A DNA stretch of 64,000 nucleotides from Bacilli bacterium (GTDB taxonomy: Bacteria; Bacillota_I; Bacilli_A; RF39; UBA660): assembly GCA_022009835.1 (NCBI GenBank), contig CP091726.1, positions 310,001 to 374,000 on the forward strand, read 5' to 3'. The position numbers and the translations under genes were made by a program. Under the pieces are notes generated by a model. That model had not been told where the DNA came from. It saw only the letters and a list, made by a program, of their open reading frames with translations, and did no database searches. Below are positions 1-9,252 of this stretch, one piece after another (positions within the stretch are counted from its first letter, which is position 1; each line of letters starts with the position of its first letter).

Positions 1-36
1 AAAGTCTATAAATACTTTGTAATAATCTTTTTTCAT
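1..36 (-). CDS. 5' end of an unidentified gene, cut by the window edge
   Basis: Only the first twelve codons are inside the window, reading MKKDYYKVFIDF. A GGGGGT ribosome binding site lies just upstream, and a TATAAT-like -10 box sits at 57-62 on the minus strand, so this is a true gene start and probably its own transcript. Too little is present to name the product. Confidence 0.55.
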   Translation of the reverse strand, partial: MKKDYYKVFIDF

Positions 37-98
37 ATGTTACCCCCTGTAAATGAATTATAGCATACCTTATAAAAAAAGAAAATGACTAGTTGTCC

Positions 99-779
99 CT
101 ATTTGTAAATATTAAAAACATATCTTAATATTTCTAATAATGTCGATAACATAGATGCTACATAAGTAAAGGCCGCTGCTGCAAGCATGTTTTTTTGCTG
201 CAGGTAATTCTTCGCTATCTAATAATTTTTAGATTTTTCTAGTTCTTTTTAGAGCTCTTTTTGAAGCATTAAATTCAACAGGAAGTGTTATTAATTGAAA
301 TACTAATAAGGATAGTAGTAATATTATACCTATTTCCATTAATTTATATGAAAAGATGGCTCCAATTAATATGGCTAAATATCCTAGATGAGTACATATA
401 TTTACAGTAGGAACTATTTTGCTTCTTATTCGCATAGGTTTATAATTTACTTTGTCTTGGATAGCATGACCACATTCATGGGCTGCTACTGCAAGGGATG
501 CAATACTAGATCCATGGTAGATATCTGTTGACAATTTTATTACTTTTTTTGTTGGATCATAGTGGTCAGTTAGATTTCCTTTTGTTTCTAGTACTATGAT
601 GTCTTGTAAGTTGTTTTTATCTAATATTTTTCTAGCGGCATCAAAACCTGTTAAATCTTTATTATTTAGTTTTTCCTTTTGTATTTATTATATGATACGG
701 ATACTAATATTTGGGCTATTATAGTTACTAATAGTCCAATCCATATTAATAGGTCATAAGTTATTATATTATTATTCAT
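99..779 (-). CDS. yugP: Membrane zinc metallopeptidase, YugP family (frameshifted)
   Basis: The gene encodes an integral-membrane zinc protease of the YugP/PF04298 type. An N-terminal membrane segment (ITYDLLIWIGLLVTIIAQ) is followed by a soluble stretch with GFDAARKILD and DHYDPTKKVI, then the zinc-binding motif HECGHAIQ, then two or more membrane helices and a C-terminal part containing LDSEELPAAKK. The start at 779 is preceded by GGAGG. Reading frame is lost near 680, 235 and 190, all at A/T runs, so the open frame alone covers only the middle. About 225 residues after repair, the family's usual length. Substrates of the family are not well defined. No operon partner is obvious. Confidence 0.8.
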
Positions 780-833
780 TTTGCTTCCTCCTACAAGTAT
801 TATAATATTTAAATATGGTAAAATTATGTGATT

Positions 834-1513
834 TTAAAAGATATTAAATGGGTATCTGTTTGGCTTACTTAAAGTAAATGTTAATAGTTCTTTAGTAGTA
901 GGGTGAGTAAATGTTATGCTTTCGGCAAATAAGGCAATATTTATATTATTGTTGTTATGACCATATTTGGTGTCTCCTACTAAAGGATGATTTCGACTAG
1001 AAAATTGAACTCTTATTTGATGAGAACGGCCAGTAATTAAATTTATTTTTTTATTAGGGAAAGATGATCTTTTTCTTTTTAATACTTGGTATTCTAAAGC
1101 AGAATACTTTCCTTTTTCTTTGGTAGTTATGGTACTTATATTTTTTTCTTTATTTTTTTGATGAGATAATCTTCTAGTTTTCCTTTTTGTGATGGGTATC
1201 CTTCTACAACTGCTAGGTATGTTTTATGAAAGGTATTATTTCTTATTTCTTCACTTAGTCTTGAAGCTGCTTTTGAAGTTTTGGCAAATACCATAATTCC
1301 TCCTACTGGTCTATCTAATCGATGAACTAGTCCTATATAAGCATCTCCTTTTTTCTTTTCTTTTTTGATACGATAATTTTTTAAAATAGTGATCATATCA
1401 AAATCTTTACTTATATCTTCTTGAACTGGTATATTTACTGGTTTTTCTACTACTAGAAGATGGTTATCTTCATATATTATGTTAATCTTTGGTAACTCTT
1501 GCATATATTCCAC
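834..1513 (-). CDS. RluA/RluD-family pseudouridine synthase (one frameshift)
   Basis: Converts uridine to pseudouridine in structured RNA. The signature loop with catalytic Asp is visible as GLVHRLDRPVGGIMVFAKTS, preceded by IIYEDNHLLVVEKP, typical of the RluA/C/D fold. After a frame break near 1140 in a T-run, the C-terminal half continues with INLITGRSHQIRVQFS and HPLVGDTKYG, also conserved in the family. No S4 domain precedes it, so it is closer to short RluA-type or YlyB-like members. The likely start (MQELPK, about 1504, or MEYMQ at 1513) overlaps the end of the upstream methyltransferase, which suggests co-transcription as two rRNA/tRNA-modifying enzymes. The target base cannot be deduced. 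Confidence 0.85.
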
Positions 1514-2352
1514 AAGGTAGTATTAATTTATCTTCGGTTACGGGTAGACAGTTTTCACCAGTTTCTATTTTGCAGTTTGGGAAGTTTTGTTTCAAGATAT
1601 TTTCAAGAGATATATGACTTATTCCAGTTGTATAACAACTTATTAATAGAAATGAAAAATCTTCAGATAATACTCTTTTTACAGCATTTAGTAAACGAGG
1701 AAAATCATTTTCAAATTTCCATACTTCTTTATTGGGTCCTCTTCCATAACTTGGTGGATCCATAATAATAGCGTCGTATTTTTCTTTCTCTTCTTTCTTC
1801 TCTTTCTAAAAATTTTATAGTGTCTTCAGTTATAAATCTTATTTTGTTATTTTCTAGATGACATAATTTCATGTTTTCTTTGGCCCATTCATTTATTCCT
1901 TTGGAAGCATCAACATGAACTACTTCATCTGCTCCTGCATTAGATGCTGCCATGGTAGCACATCCAGTGTAGGCAAATAAATTTAATACTTTCATTTCAT
2001 TATGAGTTTCTTTATATTCTTTTATTTTTGTTTGAATGAAGTCCCAATTTGCTGCTTGTTCAGGGAATATACCAGTATGTTTAAAATTAGTAGGGGATAC
2101 TTTAAAGGTTAATTCATTATAATTCACGGTCCAAGATTCAGGTAATTTTTTTCTGAATTCCCAAGAACCACCACCTTCTGTACTTCTGTGGTAGTAGGCA
2201 TCAAAAATCATTCCATTTATCTTTTTTTATTCCATATTATTTGAGGATCAGGTCTTATTAAAAACAATATTTTTTTCCATCTTTCTAATTTTTTTCACCA
2301 TTTCCAGTTTTTTTATACATTCATAGTCTTTCCATTTATTACTTATATTCAT
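1482..2352 (-). CDS. Class I SAM-dependent rRNA methyltransferase, RlmI-like (frameshifted)
   Basis: A Rossmann-fold methyltransferase resembling the RlmI/PF10672 group that methylates 23S rRNA cytosine. The N-terminal part ends in RPDPQIIW, a family hallmark, followed by GGGSWEFRKKLPESW, FKHTGIFPEQAANWDF, the SAM-binding motif VLNLFAYTGCATMAA and the catalytic-type motif DPPSYGRGP. Frame breaks lie near 2260-2220 and 1790, the second in a repetitive TTCTTTCTTCTC tract, splitting the gene into pieces. The start at 2352 follows AGGTG. It overlaps the downstream pseudouridine synthase gene by some 30 bases. The substrate position is inferred only from family resemblance. Confidence 0.82.
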
Positions 2353-2388
2353 TTTTTTGCACCTCATGTTTATTATAACATTATATTT

Positions 2389-2625
2389 TTAAAAATAAAC
2401 TAGTACTTCTATTAATTTTTCGATTATAAGATTGCTGTTACCTAATGGCAGGTATAATAGGGCTCCTATTAAGATGAAGAAGGTTGCTACAACTAAGTAT
2501 TTTTCACCGATATTATTATTTGGATCGCTATTTTGATAGTTTTGATAAGCATTTATAAAGAAATAAATGGCTATTATGACATTTAATCTACGATTATAAT
2601 AATATATTTTTATTGGCTTCTTCAT
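2389..2625 (-). CDS. Small two-helix membrane protein, unknown function
   Basis: A 78-residue protein with a basic N-terminus (MKKPIKIYYYNRR) and two hydrophobic segments, around residues 14-27 and 44-62, separated by a polar QNSDPNNNIGEK loop. It is intact and lies between the methyltransferase and an XRE regulator on the same strand. I do not recognise a family. The lack of a clear ribosome binding site lowers confidence. Confidence 0.5.
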   Translation of the reverse strand: MKKPIKIYYYNRRLNVIIAIYFFINAYQNYQNSDPNNNIGEKYLVVATFFILIGALLYLPLGNSNLIIEKLIEVLVYF

Positions 2626-2666
2626 TTGATATACTTGGTATTTTTTTAAGATGCTTTTTCTTTTTT

Positions 2667-2780
2667 TCAGTTATTATATAGAAGGAGATAATAGATTTTA
2701 CTATTATTAAAAAAAGAGAAAAATATTATATCTATAGTTACTTCGTTTAGAAGTTCTTCTGTATTATTGTTATTATTCAT
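2667..2780 (-). CDS. Possible tiny hydrophobic peptide (37 aa)
   Basis: A short open frame starting MNNNNNTEELLNEVT and continuing into a hydrophobic stretch (IDIIFFSFF). No convincing ribosome binding site precedes it, and it could be the front part of a frameshifted small membrane protein. Listed mainly to account for the space between the neighbouring genes. Confidence 0.2.
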   Translation of the reverse strand: MNNNNNTEELLNEVTIDIIFFSFFNNSKIYYLLLYNN

Positions 2781-2836
2781 ACTTAATTATATAAAAAAAG
2801 AATGACAAAAAATATCATTCTATTCTATATCTGTAT

Positions 2837-3167
2837 TTATTTTTTTACATATTCTGCTTTCATTACTGACATTATTCTTACAATTATATCTAAATCTTTT
2901 TTTCTTGTAAGTATTTGCAATTGTCAATAATATATTTTTATTCTATCTGTACATCTGGCATCTTTTCCAGAAATATCTAGTAATGAGTTTAAATCAATTC
3001 CAAATATTTCAGCGATATCTTTTAGAGTTCCCGCTGTTGGTTCTGATTTTCCTGTTTCTACTCTTGATAAATAGTTTCTATTCACTTTTAACATTGTAGC
3101 TAGTTCTTCTTGTGATATACCTTTACTTTTTTTCTTAAGTATTTTTAATTTTTTCTCCTAACTTCAT
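2837..3167 (-). CDS. XRE-family helix-turn-helix regulator (frameshifted)
   Basis: DNA-binding regulator of about 110 residues. The helix-turn-helix reads GISQEELATMLKVNRNYLSR, followed by VETGKSEPTAGTLKDIAEIF, the classic XRE pattern. A C-terminal helical tail (LDIIVRIMSVMKAEYVKK) could mediate dimerisation. The start at 3167 is preceded by GGAGGT. Breaks near 3140 and 2935 fall at A/T runs. It is divergent from the ATPase gene at 3338, and the roughly 170 bases between them are AT-rich and probably hold both promoters, so it may control that neighbour. This regulatory link is inferred. Confidence 0.8.
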
Positions 3168-3337
3168 TATTACCTCCAAAAAAACTATCTTAATTATAAT
3201 AAATTATTTTTTTATTTGTAATAGTGTGCTAATATTATTACCAAAAAAATGAAATAATTATTATCTATTTTTTTGGCTGTTCGATGTAAAAAAAATAGAT
3301 ATTTTTTTGATATAATTATTTTTAAAGGTGATTATTT

Positions 3338-4093
3338 TTGAAATCAAATTTATTTATTGACAAGATAAGTCTTAATAGAGATAAAATTAATAGTTTTTGA
3401 TGAATATCCTTTTAATATTGAAATTATTAAAGATTTTTAATGAATTAAATTTTACAGAACCAGTTACCTTTTTTTATAGGTGAAAATGGTACTGGTAAAT
3501 CTACTTTTTTAGAGGCAATAGCAATAGCTATGGGACTCAATGCTGAAGGAGGAACACAGAATTTTAATTTTTGTTACTAAAAAAATACAAGTTCAAGTTT
3601 ATCTAATTATTTAAAAAAATATCTAGACATAACTATCCTGAAAATAAATTCTTTCTTAGAGCTGAAAGTTTTTATAATTTTTCTTCAGAAATGCAACGAT
3701 TAGTTGAAGAAGATCATTATTTTTAAACTTTACAGATCTTATGGTGGAAACTTACATAACTGTTCACATGGTGAATCATTTTGTAAAACTTGTTAAAAAT
3801 AGATTTGGTGATAATGGCTTATATATTTTAGATGAACCTGAGGCGGCTTTGTCACCAGAAAGACAAATGACTCTTTTATGTTTAATAGATGATTTAGTAA
3901 AAAGGGGAAGTCAATTTATTATAGCAACACATTCTTCTATTTTGATTTCTTATTATAAAGGGGTGATATTAGATTTAGATAATAATTTTAAAATTACCAA
4001 ATATGAAGATACAAAAATATATAATCTTTATAGATTGTATTTGGATAATCCTTATGGCATGCAAAAGAGACTTTTTTTGAGGGAGAAGATTAA
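3338..4093 (+). CDS. AAA/ABC-type predicted ATPase, COG3910-like (frameshifted)
   Basis: Soluble SMC/ABC-type ATPase of about 250 residues. The Walker A motif is FFIGENGTGKSTFLEA, the ABC signature-like segment is SHGES (in a shifted frame near 3765), Walker B is GLYILDEPEAALS, and the H-loop is IATHSS. This order matches COG3910-type single-domain ATPases. Translation probably starts at TTG 3338 after AAAGGTG. Frame is lost near 3400, 3440, 3590, 3720 and 3780. The true end is probably a LFFEGED-like tail at 4093, where the stop sits inside a terminator hairpin. It is divergent from an XRE regulator. The cellular role of the family is unclear. Confidence 0.75.
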
Positions 4094-4111
4094 AAAGTCT
4101 CTTGTTTTTTT
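4065..4111 (+). terminator. Rho-independent terminator overlapping the ATPase gene end
   Basis: The arms AAGAGACTTTTT and AAAAAGTCTCTT pair perfectly around a short loop and are followed by a run of seven T. The hairpin includes the last codons of the preceding gene. Confidence 0.8.
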
Positions 4112-4156
4112 GAATATAAAATTGCTATAATATTAATGATTTGAATGGAGGAAGTT

Positions 4157-4457
4157 ATGATATCAAAAAGTGAGTTAGAAAGTTTAGCTAAAAAACTTAT
4201 GTTTGAAATGAATGATGATGAGTATGAAACTTTGGAAAAAAAGAATTTGATGTTATTCTTAAACAGATGGATTTAATTGGTAATATTAAAGATATTGATA
4301 AAGTAGAACCAATGACATTTCCTTTTTGATTTAGAACTTAATGATAATTGCTTAAGAGAAGATGTATATAATAATGAAATTAATTTTTAATGATATGAAA
4401 ATTAATGTTAAAGATTATGAAGATGATAGGGTAAAGGTTCCTAAGGTGGTGGAATAA
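4157..4457 (+). CDS. gatC: Glu/Asp-tRNA(Gln/Asn) amidotransferase subunit C (frameshifted)
   Basis: Small subunit that stabilises the GatA-GatB amidotransferase, which converts Glu-tRNA(Gln) (and Asp-tRNA(Asn) where needed) to the amide form. The N-terminus reads SKSELESLAKKLMFEMNDDE, and the conserved tail region appears as KVEPMTFPF...LREDV, typical of GatC. About 98 residues after repair. Frames shift near 4245, 4325 and 4385. The start is preceded by GGAGG, and the stop codon overlaps the gatA start (TAATG), indicating translational coupling within a gatCAB operon. Confidence 0.85.
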
Positions 4458-5902
4458 TGACAAATAAACTTATTGATGAAATTAGATATAATTTAGATAA
4501 TGGGAATCTTACTAGTGAAATGCTATTTGAAGAGGCTACTAGTAAGGCTAAAAAATATCAAGATGAATATAACTGTTTTGTTACAATTATGGATAAAAAA
4601 GAAGAGTTGGAAGGAAATAGTGTATTAAGGGGTATTCCTTATGCTTTAAAAAGATAATATTTCTACTAAAGGTATACTTACTACTGCTTCTTCAAATATA
4701 CTTAAGGATTATATTCCTTTATATGATGCTACTATTTATAAGAAGTTAAAAGAATCTGGTGCTGTACTTATGGGTAAAACTGTACTTGATGAACTTGCTA
4801 TGGGTGGAACTGGTACTACAGGACATACTGGTGTTGTTAGAAATCCTTGGAATAAGGAAAGAATGATTGGTGGTAGTTCTGCTGGTAGTGCTGCCGCTGT
4901 TGCTCTTGGTATTGTTCCTTTTGCGATTGGCTCTGACACAGGTGATTCTATTAGAAAACCTGCTGCTTATGGTGGAGTAGTTGGATATAAGCCTACATAT
5001 GGTAGAATATCTAGATATGGTTTGTTTGCTTTTGCTTCTAGTTTAGATCATCTTGGAATATTTGCTAGAAGTGTTAAAGATGTAAGTTATGTTATGGATA
5101 TAGTTAAAGGTCATGATGACAAAGATATGACTAGTTTACCTAATGAAGATATTTCTTATATTAATGGTTTAGATAATGATATTGAAGGTAAAAAATTGTT
5201 TTATATTAAAGAAGCTATGGAGATAGTTAGTGATAGTGATGAATTAAAAGGTATTATGGATAATTTTAAAGAGGTTATTAATAAGTGCAAATCTTTAGGA
5301 TTTGAAGTAGAAGAAGTTACTTTTGGTAAGGAGTTACTTGAGGCTATATATCCTGTGTATAATGTTATTTCTTGTGCAGAGGCTACTAGTAATAATTCTA
5401 ATTTAACTGGTATTCCATTTGGTAGTAGAGTAGAAGCAAGTAATGTTAATGATATTATGATGAGGACTAGAACAGAAGGATTTTCGGAACTTATTAAGAG
5501 AAGATTTGTTATTGGTAGTTATGTTCTTCAAAAAAAGAAAAATCAGGAAAAAAATTATTTTTTTAAATGCTTCTAGAGTTAGAAGACTTATTGTTGATAG
5601 AATGAATGAATTATTTAAAAAGTATGATGGCCTTATTATGCCTACGAGTGGTGATATTGCTCCATTATTTGATAAAGCTAGTGATAAATTATCGGATGAA
5701 TATTTGATTCTTGGTAATCATCTTGTGATTGGTAATTTTGGAGGATTTCCTAGTATTTCTATTCCTAGCGGTTTTGTTAATAATATGCCGGTTAGTATAA
5801 ATATTACAGGTAGGGCAAGAGAAGATTATTTAGTACTTAATATGGCTAATAAAAATAGAAGAAATACTTGGTTGTAAAGGTATGGTGGCTAAAGATGAGT
5901 AA
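4457..5902 (+). CDS. gatA: Glu/Asp-tRNA amidotransferase subunit A (frameshifted)
   Basis: Amidase subunit that releases ammonia from glutamine for transamidation of mischarged tRNA. The amidase signature is clear: GKTVLDELAMGGTG, the Gly/Ser-rich GGSSAGSAAAVA with cis-Ser and nucleophile Ser (IGSDTGDSIRKPA), and GYKPTYGRISRYG. The C-terminal part has DGLIMPT and GNFGGFPSISIPSGF. Breaks at about 4650 and 5540, both in A-runs, split it into three frames. The repaired protein is about 480 residues, as expected, and ends with a VAKDE tail at 5902, overlapping gatB by eight bases. Start overlaps gatC. Confidence 0.93.
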
Positions 5903-7330
5903 ATATATTCCAGTTATTGGACTTGAAGTACACTGCGAACTTAAAAGTAATAGTAAAAACTTTAGTACTGGTAAAAAAATGGTAATGGGGATGTTAATAC
6001 TAATTTGTCAGTAGTTGATATTGGATATCCTGGTATTTTACCATTTGCTAATAAAGAGGCAGTTAAAAAGAGTATTATGGTTGCTTTGGCTTTAAACTCT
6101 ACAGTACCTGAAAAACTTATTTTTGATAGAAAAAATTATTACTATCCTGATTTACCTAAAGGATATCAGATTACACAGTTTAATAATCCGATTGGTATTA
6201 ATGGTTATATTATGATTAATGTTGATGGTACTGATAAAAGAATAGACATTCATGATACACATTTAGAAGAAGATACTGCTAATATGGATCATTTAAGTAC
6301 TTACTCTTTAATTGATTATAATAGAGCTGGAGTGCCACTTCTTGAAACTGTTACTGAACCTTGTATTGGTTCTTCAAAAGAGGCTATTGCTTACTTAGAA
6401 GCACTTAGAAATATATTTTTATATTTAGATGTTAGTGATGCAAGAGCAGATCTTGGTCAGATTAGAGTAGATGTTAATGTTTCTATGAAAAAAGAAGAAG
6501 ATACTGAACTTGGAACAAGGGTTGAAATGAAAAATATTAATTCTTTTTCTACCGTTAAGGAAGTTATTGAAGTTGAAATTAAAAGACAAACAGAAATACT
6601 AGAGGCAGGTGGAATTATTGAACAGGAAACTAGAAGATATGATGAAGCTAATAAGACTACAGTATTTATGAGAGGTAAGAGTGATGCTATTGATTATAAA
6701 TACTACACGGAGCCTAATATTCCACCAATTAAATTGAGAGAAGAATTTATTAATGATATTAAGAAAAAAATATGCCTGTTCTTGAATATGAAAGAAAGAA
6801 TACATATATGAATGAATATGGTATAAGTAATATTGACGCTAGTACACTTACTAAAGATAAGAAATTATCTGATTATTTTGAAAGTATTATTAGTTATGGT
6901 TCTAATCCTAAGGATACTTCTAATGTAGTAGTAGGTTTCTTACTTGGATATTTGGATAAGAATTATAAAGACATTGCAGATATTAATATTGAACCAAAAA
7001 GATTTTTAGTGAAATCATTAAAATGATGACTGATGGTAAGATTTCTAATAAACAGGTTAAAGACATTTTTACTAAGGCTTTGGATGAAGATAAAAGTGTA
7101 TTAGAGATAGCTAAATCTATTGGTACTTAAATAAGTGATAAAGAAGAAATTAGAAAATAATCATTAATGAAGTATTTGATGAGAATTCTAAAGTTATAGA
7201 TGATTTTTAAATCTGGTAAAAAAATGTTAATGGTTTTTATTATGGGTCTTATTATGAAGAAAAACTTCTGGTAAAAGTAAATCCTGGAGTTACTAATATG
7301 GTATTAGAAGAAGAACTTAATAAATTATAA
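5895..7330 (+). CDS. gatB: Glu/Asp-tRNA amidotransferase subunit B (frameshifted)
   Basis: Kinase/transamidase subunit that phosphorylates the tRNA-bound carboxylate. The N-terminal PVIGLEVHCEL is the GatB hallmark, followed by DIGYPGILPFANKEAV, FDRKNYYYPDLPKGYQITQ, IDIHDTHLEEDTA, DYNRAGVPLLE and RVEMKNINSFSTV. The C-terminal YqeY-like helical domain (KISNKQVKDIFTKAL...) follows. At least six frame breaks occur (near 5980, 6765, 7015, 7130, 7155, 7205-7230). The final residues are EEELNKL. It is the last gene of the gatCAB operon and is followed at once by a strong terminator. Confidence 0.92.
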
Positions 7331-7364
7331 GTTTATCAACAATTTTTTTGTTGATAAACTTTTT
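7331..7364 (+). terminator. Terminator of gatCAB
   Basis: A perfect 12-bp stem, GTTTATCAACAA with TTGTTGATAAAC, followed by TTTTT. It begins directly after the gatB stop codon. Confidence 0.92.
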
Positions 7365-7427
7365 CTTCTTTTGGATATTTTTTATAAAAAAAAGCATAAA
7401 AATATTAAAAAAAGTAAAAAAAGTACT

Positions 7428-7456
7428 TGATTAATTGAAAAAAAGTGTTATATAAT
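7428..7456 (+). promoter_or_regulatory. Promoter of tRNA-Asn
   Basis: TTGATT and TATAAT are separated by 17 bases and end 22 bases before the mature tRNA. Confidence 0.65.
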
Positions 7457-7478
7457 TAAGAAGTCTTGTGGATGTATT

Positions 7479-7554
7479 GGCCAATTAGCTCAGTCGGTAG
7501 AGCACTCGGCTGTTAACCGATAGGTCGTAGGTTCGAGCCCTACATTGGCCGCCA
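7479..7554 (+). tRNA. tRNA-Asn (GTT)
   Basis: The full cloverleaf is visible. The acceptor GGCCAAT pairs with ATTGGCC, the D arm is GCTCAGTCGGTAGAGC, the anticodon loop is CTGTTAA with anticodon GTT, and the T arm contains GGTTCGAGCC. The 3' CCA is encoded. It stands alone between its own promoter and a terminator. Confidence 0.97.
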
Positions 7555-7565
7555 TTTGATAATTA

Positions 7566-7595
7566 AGAGTCTATCGTTGATGGATTCTTTTTTTG
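7566..7595 (+). terminator. Terminator of tRNA-Asn
   Basis: Imperfect stem AGAGTCTATC / GATGGATTCT with a three-base loop, followed by eight T. Confidence 0.65.
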
Positions 7596-7689
7596 TATTA
7601 TTTACGGACCTATCTTATATTTTTTTATTAATTGATAAGGTTATAAATATATAAGTTTTGACTGTGAATATGATAAAATAAAGATGTTT

Positions 7690-7743
7690 TAGTTTTGAGA
7701 TTATAAGCTCAAAACTATTTTGCCAAGACCTTAGGCTTGGCAA
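7690..7743 (+). repeat. Tandem-hairpin intergenic element, copy 1 (AGAC/GGCT type)
   Basis: Two adjacent hairpins. The first has arms TAGTTTTGAG and CTCAAAACTA. The second has arms TTTGCCAAG and CTTGGCAAA enclosing AC-CTTA-GG, giving the core AAGAC...GGCTT shared with the copies at 16339, 24521, 26080, 40303 and 43450. It lies between tRNA-Asn and the secE promoter. There is no T-run, so it is not a simple terminator. Confidence 0.7.
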
Positions 7744-7779
7744 ACTTATAGAAAAATAAAAGAAAAATAATAAAAATAA

Positions 7780-7809
7780 TTGACAAATATATATATATTG
7801 TGGTATAGT
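7780..7809 (+). promoter_or_regulatory. Promoter of the secE-nusG operon
   Basis: TTGACA and TATAGT are spaced by 18 bases, about 55 bases upstream of secE. Confidence 0.7.
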
Positions 7810-7862
7810 TATGTCAACCGGAAGGTGTTTTTATTTTAATCAAATGTTGGGAGGATTTAAAA

Positions 7863-8032
7863 ATGGTTGAATATTTTAAAGGTGTTAAAAAAAGAAGTAT
7901 CTAGAATTAAATGGACTAGTAAAAAAAGATTTACTTAAATATGCTACATCAACAATTGTATTTATGATTTTCTTTGGTGTATTCTTTTATCTAATCGATT
8001 TACTAGTAGCAGTGTTAAGGAGTAGTTTATAA
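7863..8032 (+). CDS. secE: Preprotein translocase subunit SecE (one frameshift)
   Basis: Single-helix subunit of the SecYEG channel. It reads MVEYFKGVKKEVSRIKW, then a short polar stretch and the membrane helix TIVFMIFFGVFFYLIDLL, the short Firmicutes SecE form of about 55 residues. A 7-A run after GTT shifts the frame near residue 9. The start follows GGGAGG, and the stop overlaps the nusG start (TAATG). SecE-NusG adjacency is the usual arrangement upstream of the L11 operon. Confidence 0.92.
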
Positions 8033-8571
8033 TGAAAAAAGAATGGTATGTTGTTAATACTGTAAGTGGGCATGAGTATAAAGTTAAAGAAAAAAATTAG
8101 AAATGAGAATTAACTCTATGGATTTACAAGAAAATATTTTTTTAGGGTTATTGTTCCAGAACAAAAAGAAATAGAGTATAAAAAAATGGTGTTAAAAAAG
8201 AAAAAGTTAAGAAGATGTTTCCAGGATACGTTTTGGTAGAAATGGTTATGTCTGATGAGGCTTGGTATATTGTTAGAAATACGCAAGGTGTTACCGGATT
8301 TATAGGATCATCTGGTAAGGGTGCTAAACCTATTCCTCTTCTTCCTCAAGAAGTTGATAGAATACTTAATAGTATGGGAATGAGTAGAGTAGATATTAGT
8401 AAAGATTTAACTGAAGGTAAGAAAGTTAAGATTATTGCTGGACCATTTAAAGATATGATGGCTAAGATTGATAGTGTTGATTTAAAAGAACAAAAACTTA
8501 CTGTTTTAGTTGATTTGTTTGGTCAAGAAACTTCAGTTGAAGTTGATATGCAAGAAGTAGAAACTATGTAA
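8032..8571 (+). CDS. nusG: Transcription termination/antitermination factor NusG (frameshifted)
   Basis: Elongation factor that binds RNA polymerase and couples transcription to translation or Rho. The NGN domain begins EWYVVNTVSGHEYKVKE and continues with MFPGYVLVEMVMSDEAWYIV and NTQGVTGFIG. The C-terminal KOW domain reads EGKKVKIIAGPFKDMMAKI...VDLFGQETSVEV. About 178 residues when repaired. Frame breaks near 8093, 8143 and 8185 are all at A or T runs of seven. Translationally coupled to secE by a one-base overlap. Confidence 0.94.
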
Positions 8572-8659
8572 TATGATTAAAATAAAAGCATAAAGTAGAA
8601 AAAAAATAGAAAAAATAGTTGTAATTTTTAAAAAAAGTGTGATATCATTATCGGTGCGA

Positions 8660-8725
8660 GACATATTATTATGTTAGTAAGTGGAAGGCGGACTGGCCGA
8701 TGGGACCACACGCGAAAAAGAAATT
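8660..8725 (+). promoter_or_regulatory. Ribosomal protein leader upstream of rplK, L1-site-like
   Basis: The segment contains AGTGGAAGGCGG followed by GATGGGACCACACG, which can fold into a stem with a purine-rich internal loop like the L1 ribosomal-protein mRNA binding site. A comparable motif lies between rplK and rplA. Assignment is by motif resemblance. Confidence 0.4.
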
Positions 8726-8744
8726 TTAATAGGAGGTGTTTTTC

Positions 8745-9165
8745 GTGGCTAAAGAAGTTACTAAGAAAATTAAATTGCAAATTCCAGCAGGAAAAGCAAC
8801 ACCAGCTCCTCCAGTAGGAACTGTACTTGGACCAGCAGGAATTAACTTACAAGAATTTTTGTACTAAATTTAATGATGCATCTAGAGATAAGATGGGAGA
8901 TGTACTTCCAGTTGAAATAACTATTTATGATGATAGAAGTTTTGACTTTGTACTTAAGACTCCACCTGCTGCATTCTTACTTAAGAAAGCTGCTGGTATC
9001 AAATCTGGATCTAGTAAGGGTGAAGTAGTTGCAACTTTATCTAAAGATAAATTAAAAGAGATTGCTGAAACTAAGTTACCTGATTTAAATGCTTATACTG
9101 TAGAAGAAGCAATTAAAATAGTTGAAGGTACTGCCCGTAACATGGGAATTAAAATTGAAGAATAA
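8745..9165 (+). CDS. rplK: 50S ribosomal protein L11 (one frameshift)
   Basis: Component of the GTPase-associated centre that binds 23S rRNA with L10/L12. It starts at GTG after GGAGGTG and reads AKEVTKKIKLQIPAGKATPA, then PPVGTVLGPAGIN and EFCTKFND, the classic L11 N-terminus. The C-terminal RNA-binding domain ends with NMGIKIEE. One extra T in a T-run near 8861 breaks the frame at EFCTK. About 140 residues, normal length. First of the rplK-rplA-rplJ-rplL series. Confidence 0.96.
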
Positions 9166-9185
9166 TAAAAATAATTAATATGTCA

Positions 9186-9246
9186 TATAGGTTTATACCT
9201 ATGTGGAAGGATATTGTTTAGTCCGCAAATACCACATAAGGAGGGA
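9186..9246 (+). promoter_or_regulatory. Putative L1 autoregulatory leader
   Basis: TATGTGGAAGGATAT is followed by CCGCAAATACCACATA, giving a stem with the GUGGAAGG / CCGC..ACCAC arrangement of ribosomal protein L1 binding sites. It ends at the ribosome binding site of rplA, so L1 binding there could repress translation. Confidence 0.5.
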
Positions 9247-9252
9247 AGACGA

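Noticed and set aside
8215..8571. Truncated NusG lacking the N-terminal domain
   Set aside because: The missing NGN start (EWYVVNTVSGHEYKV) is present upstream in another frame at 8032.
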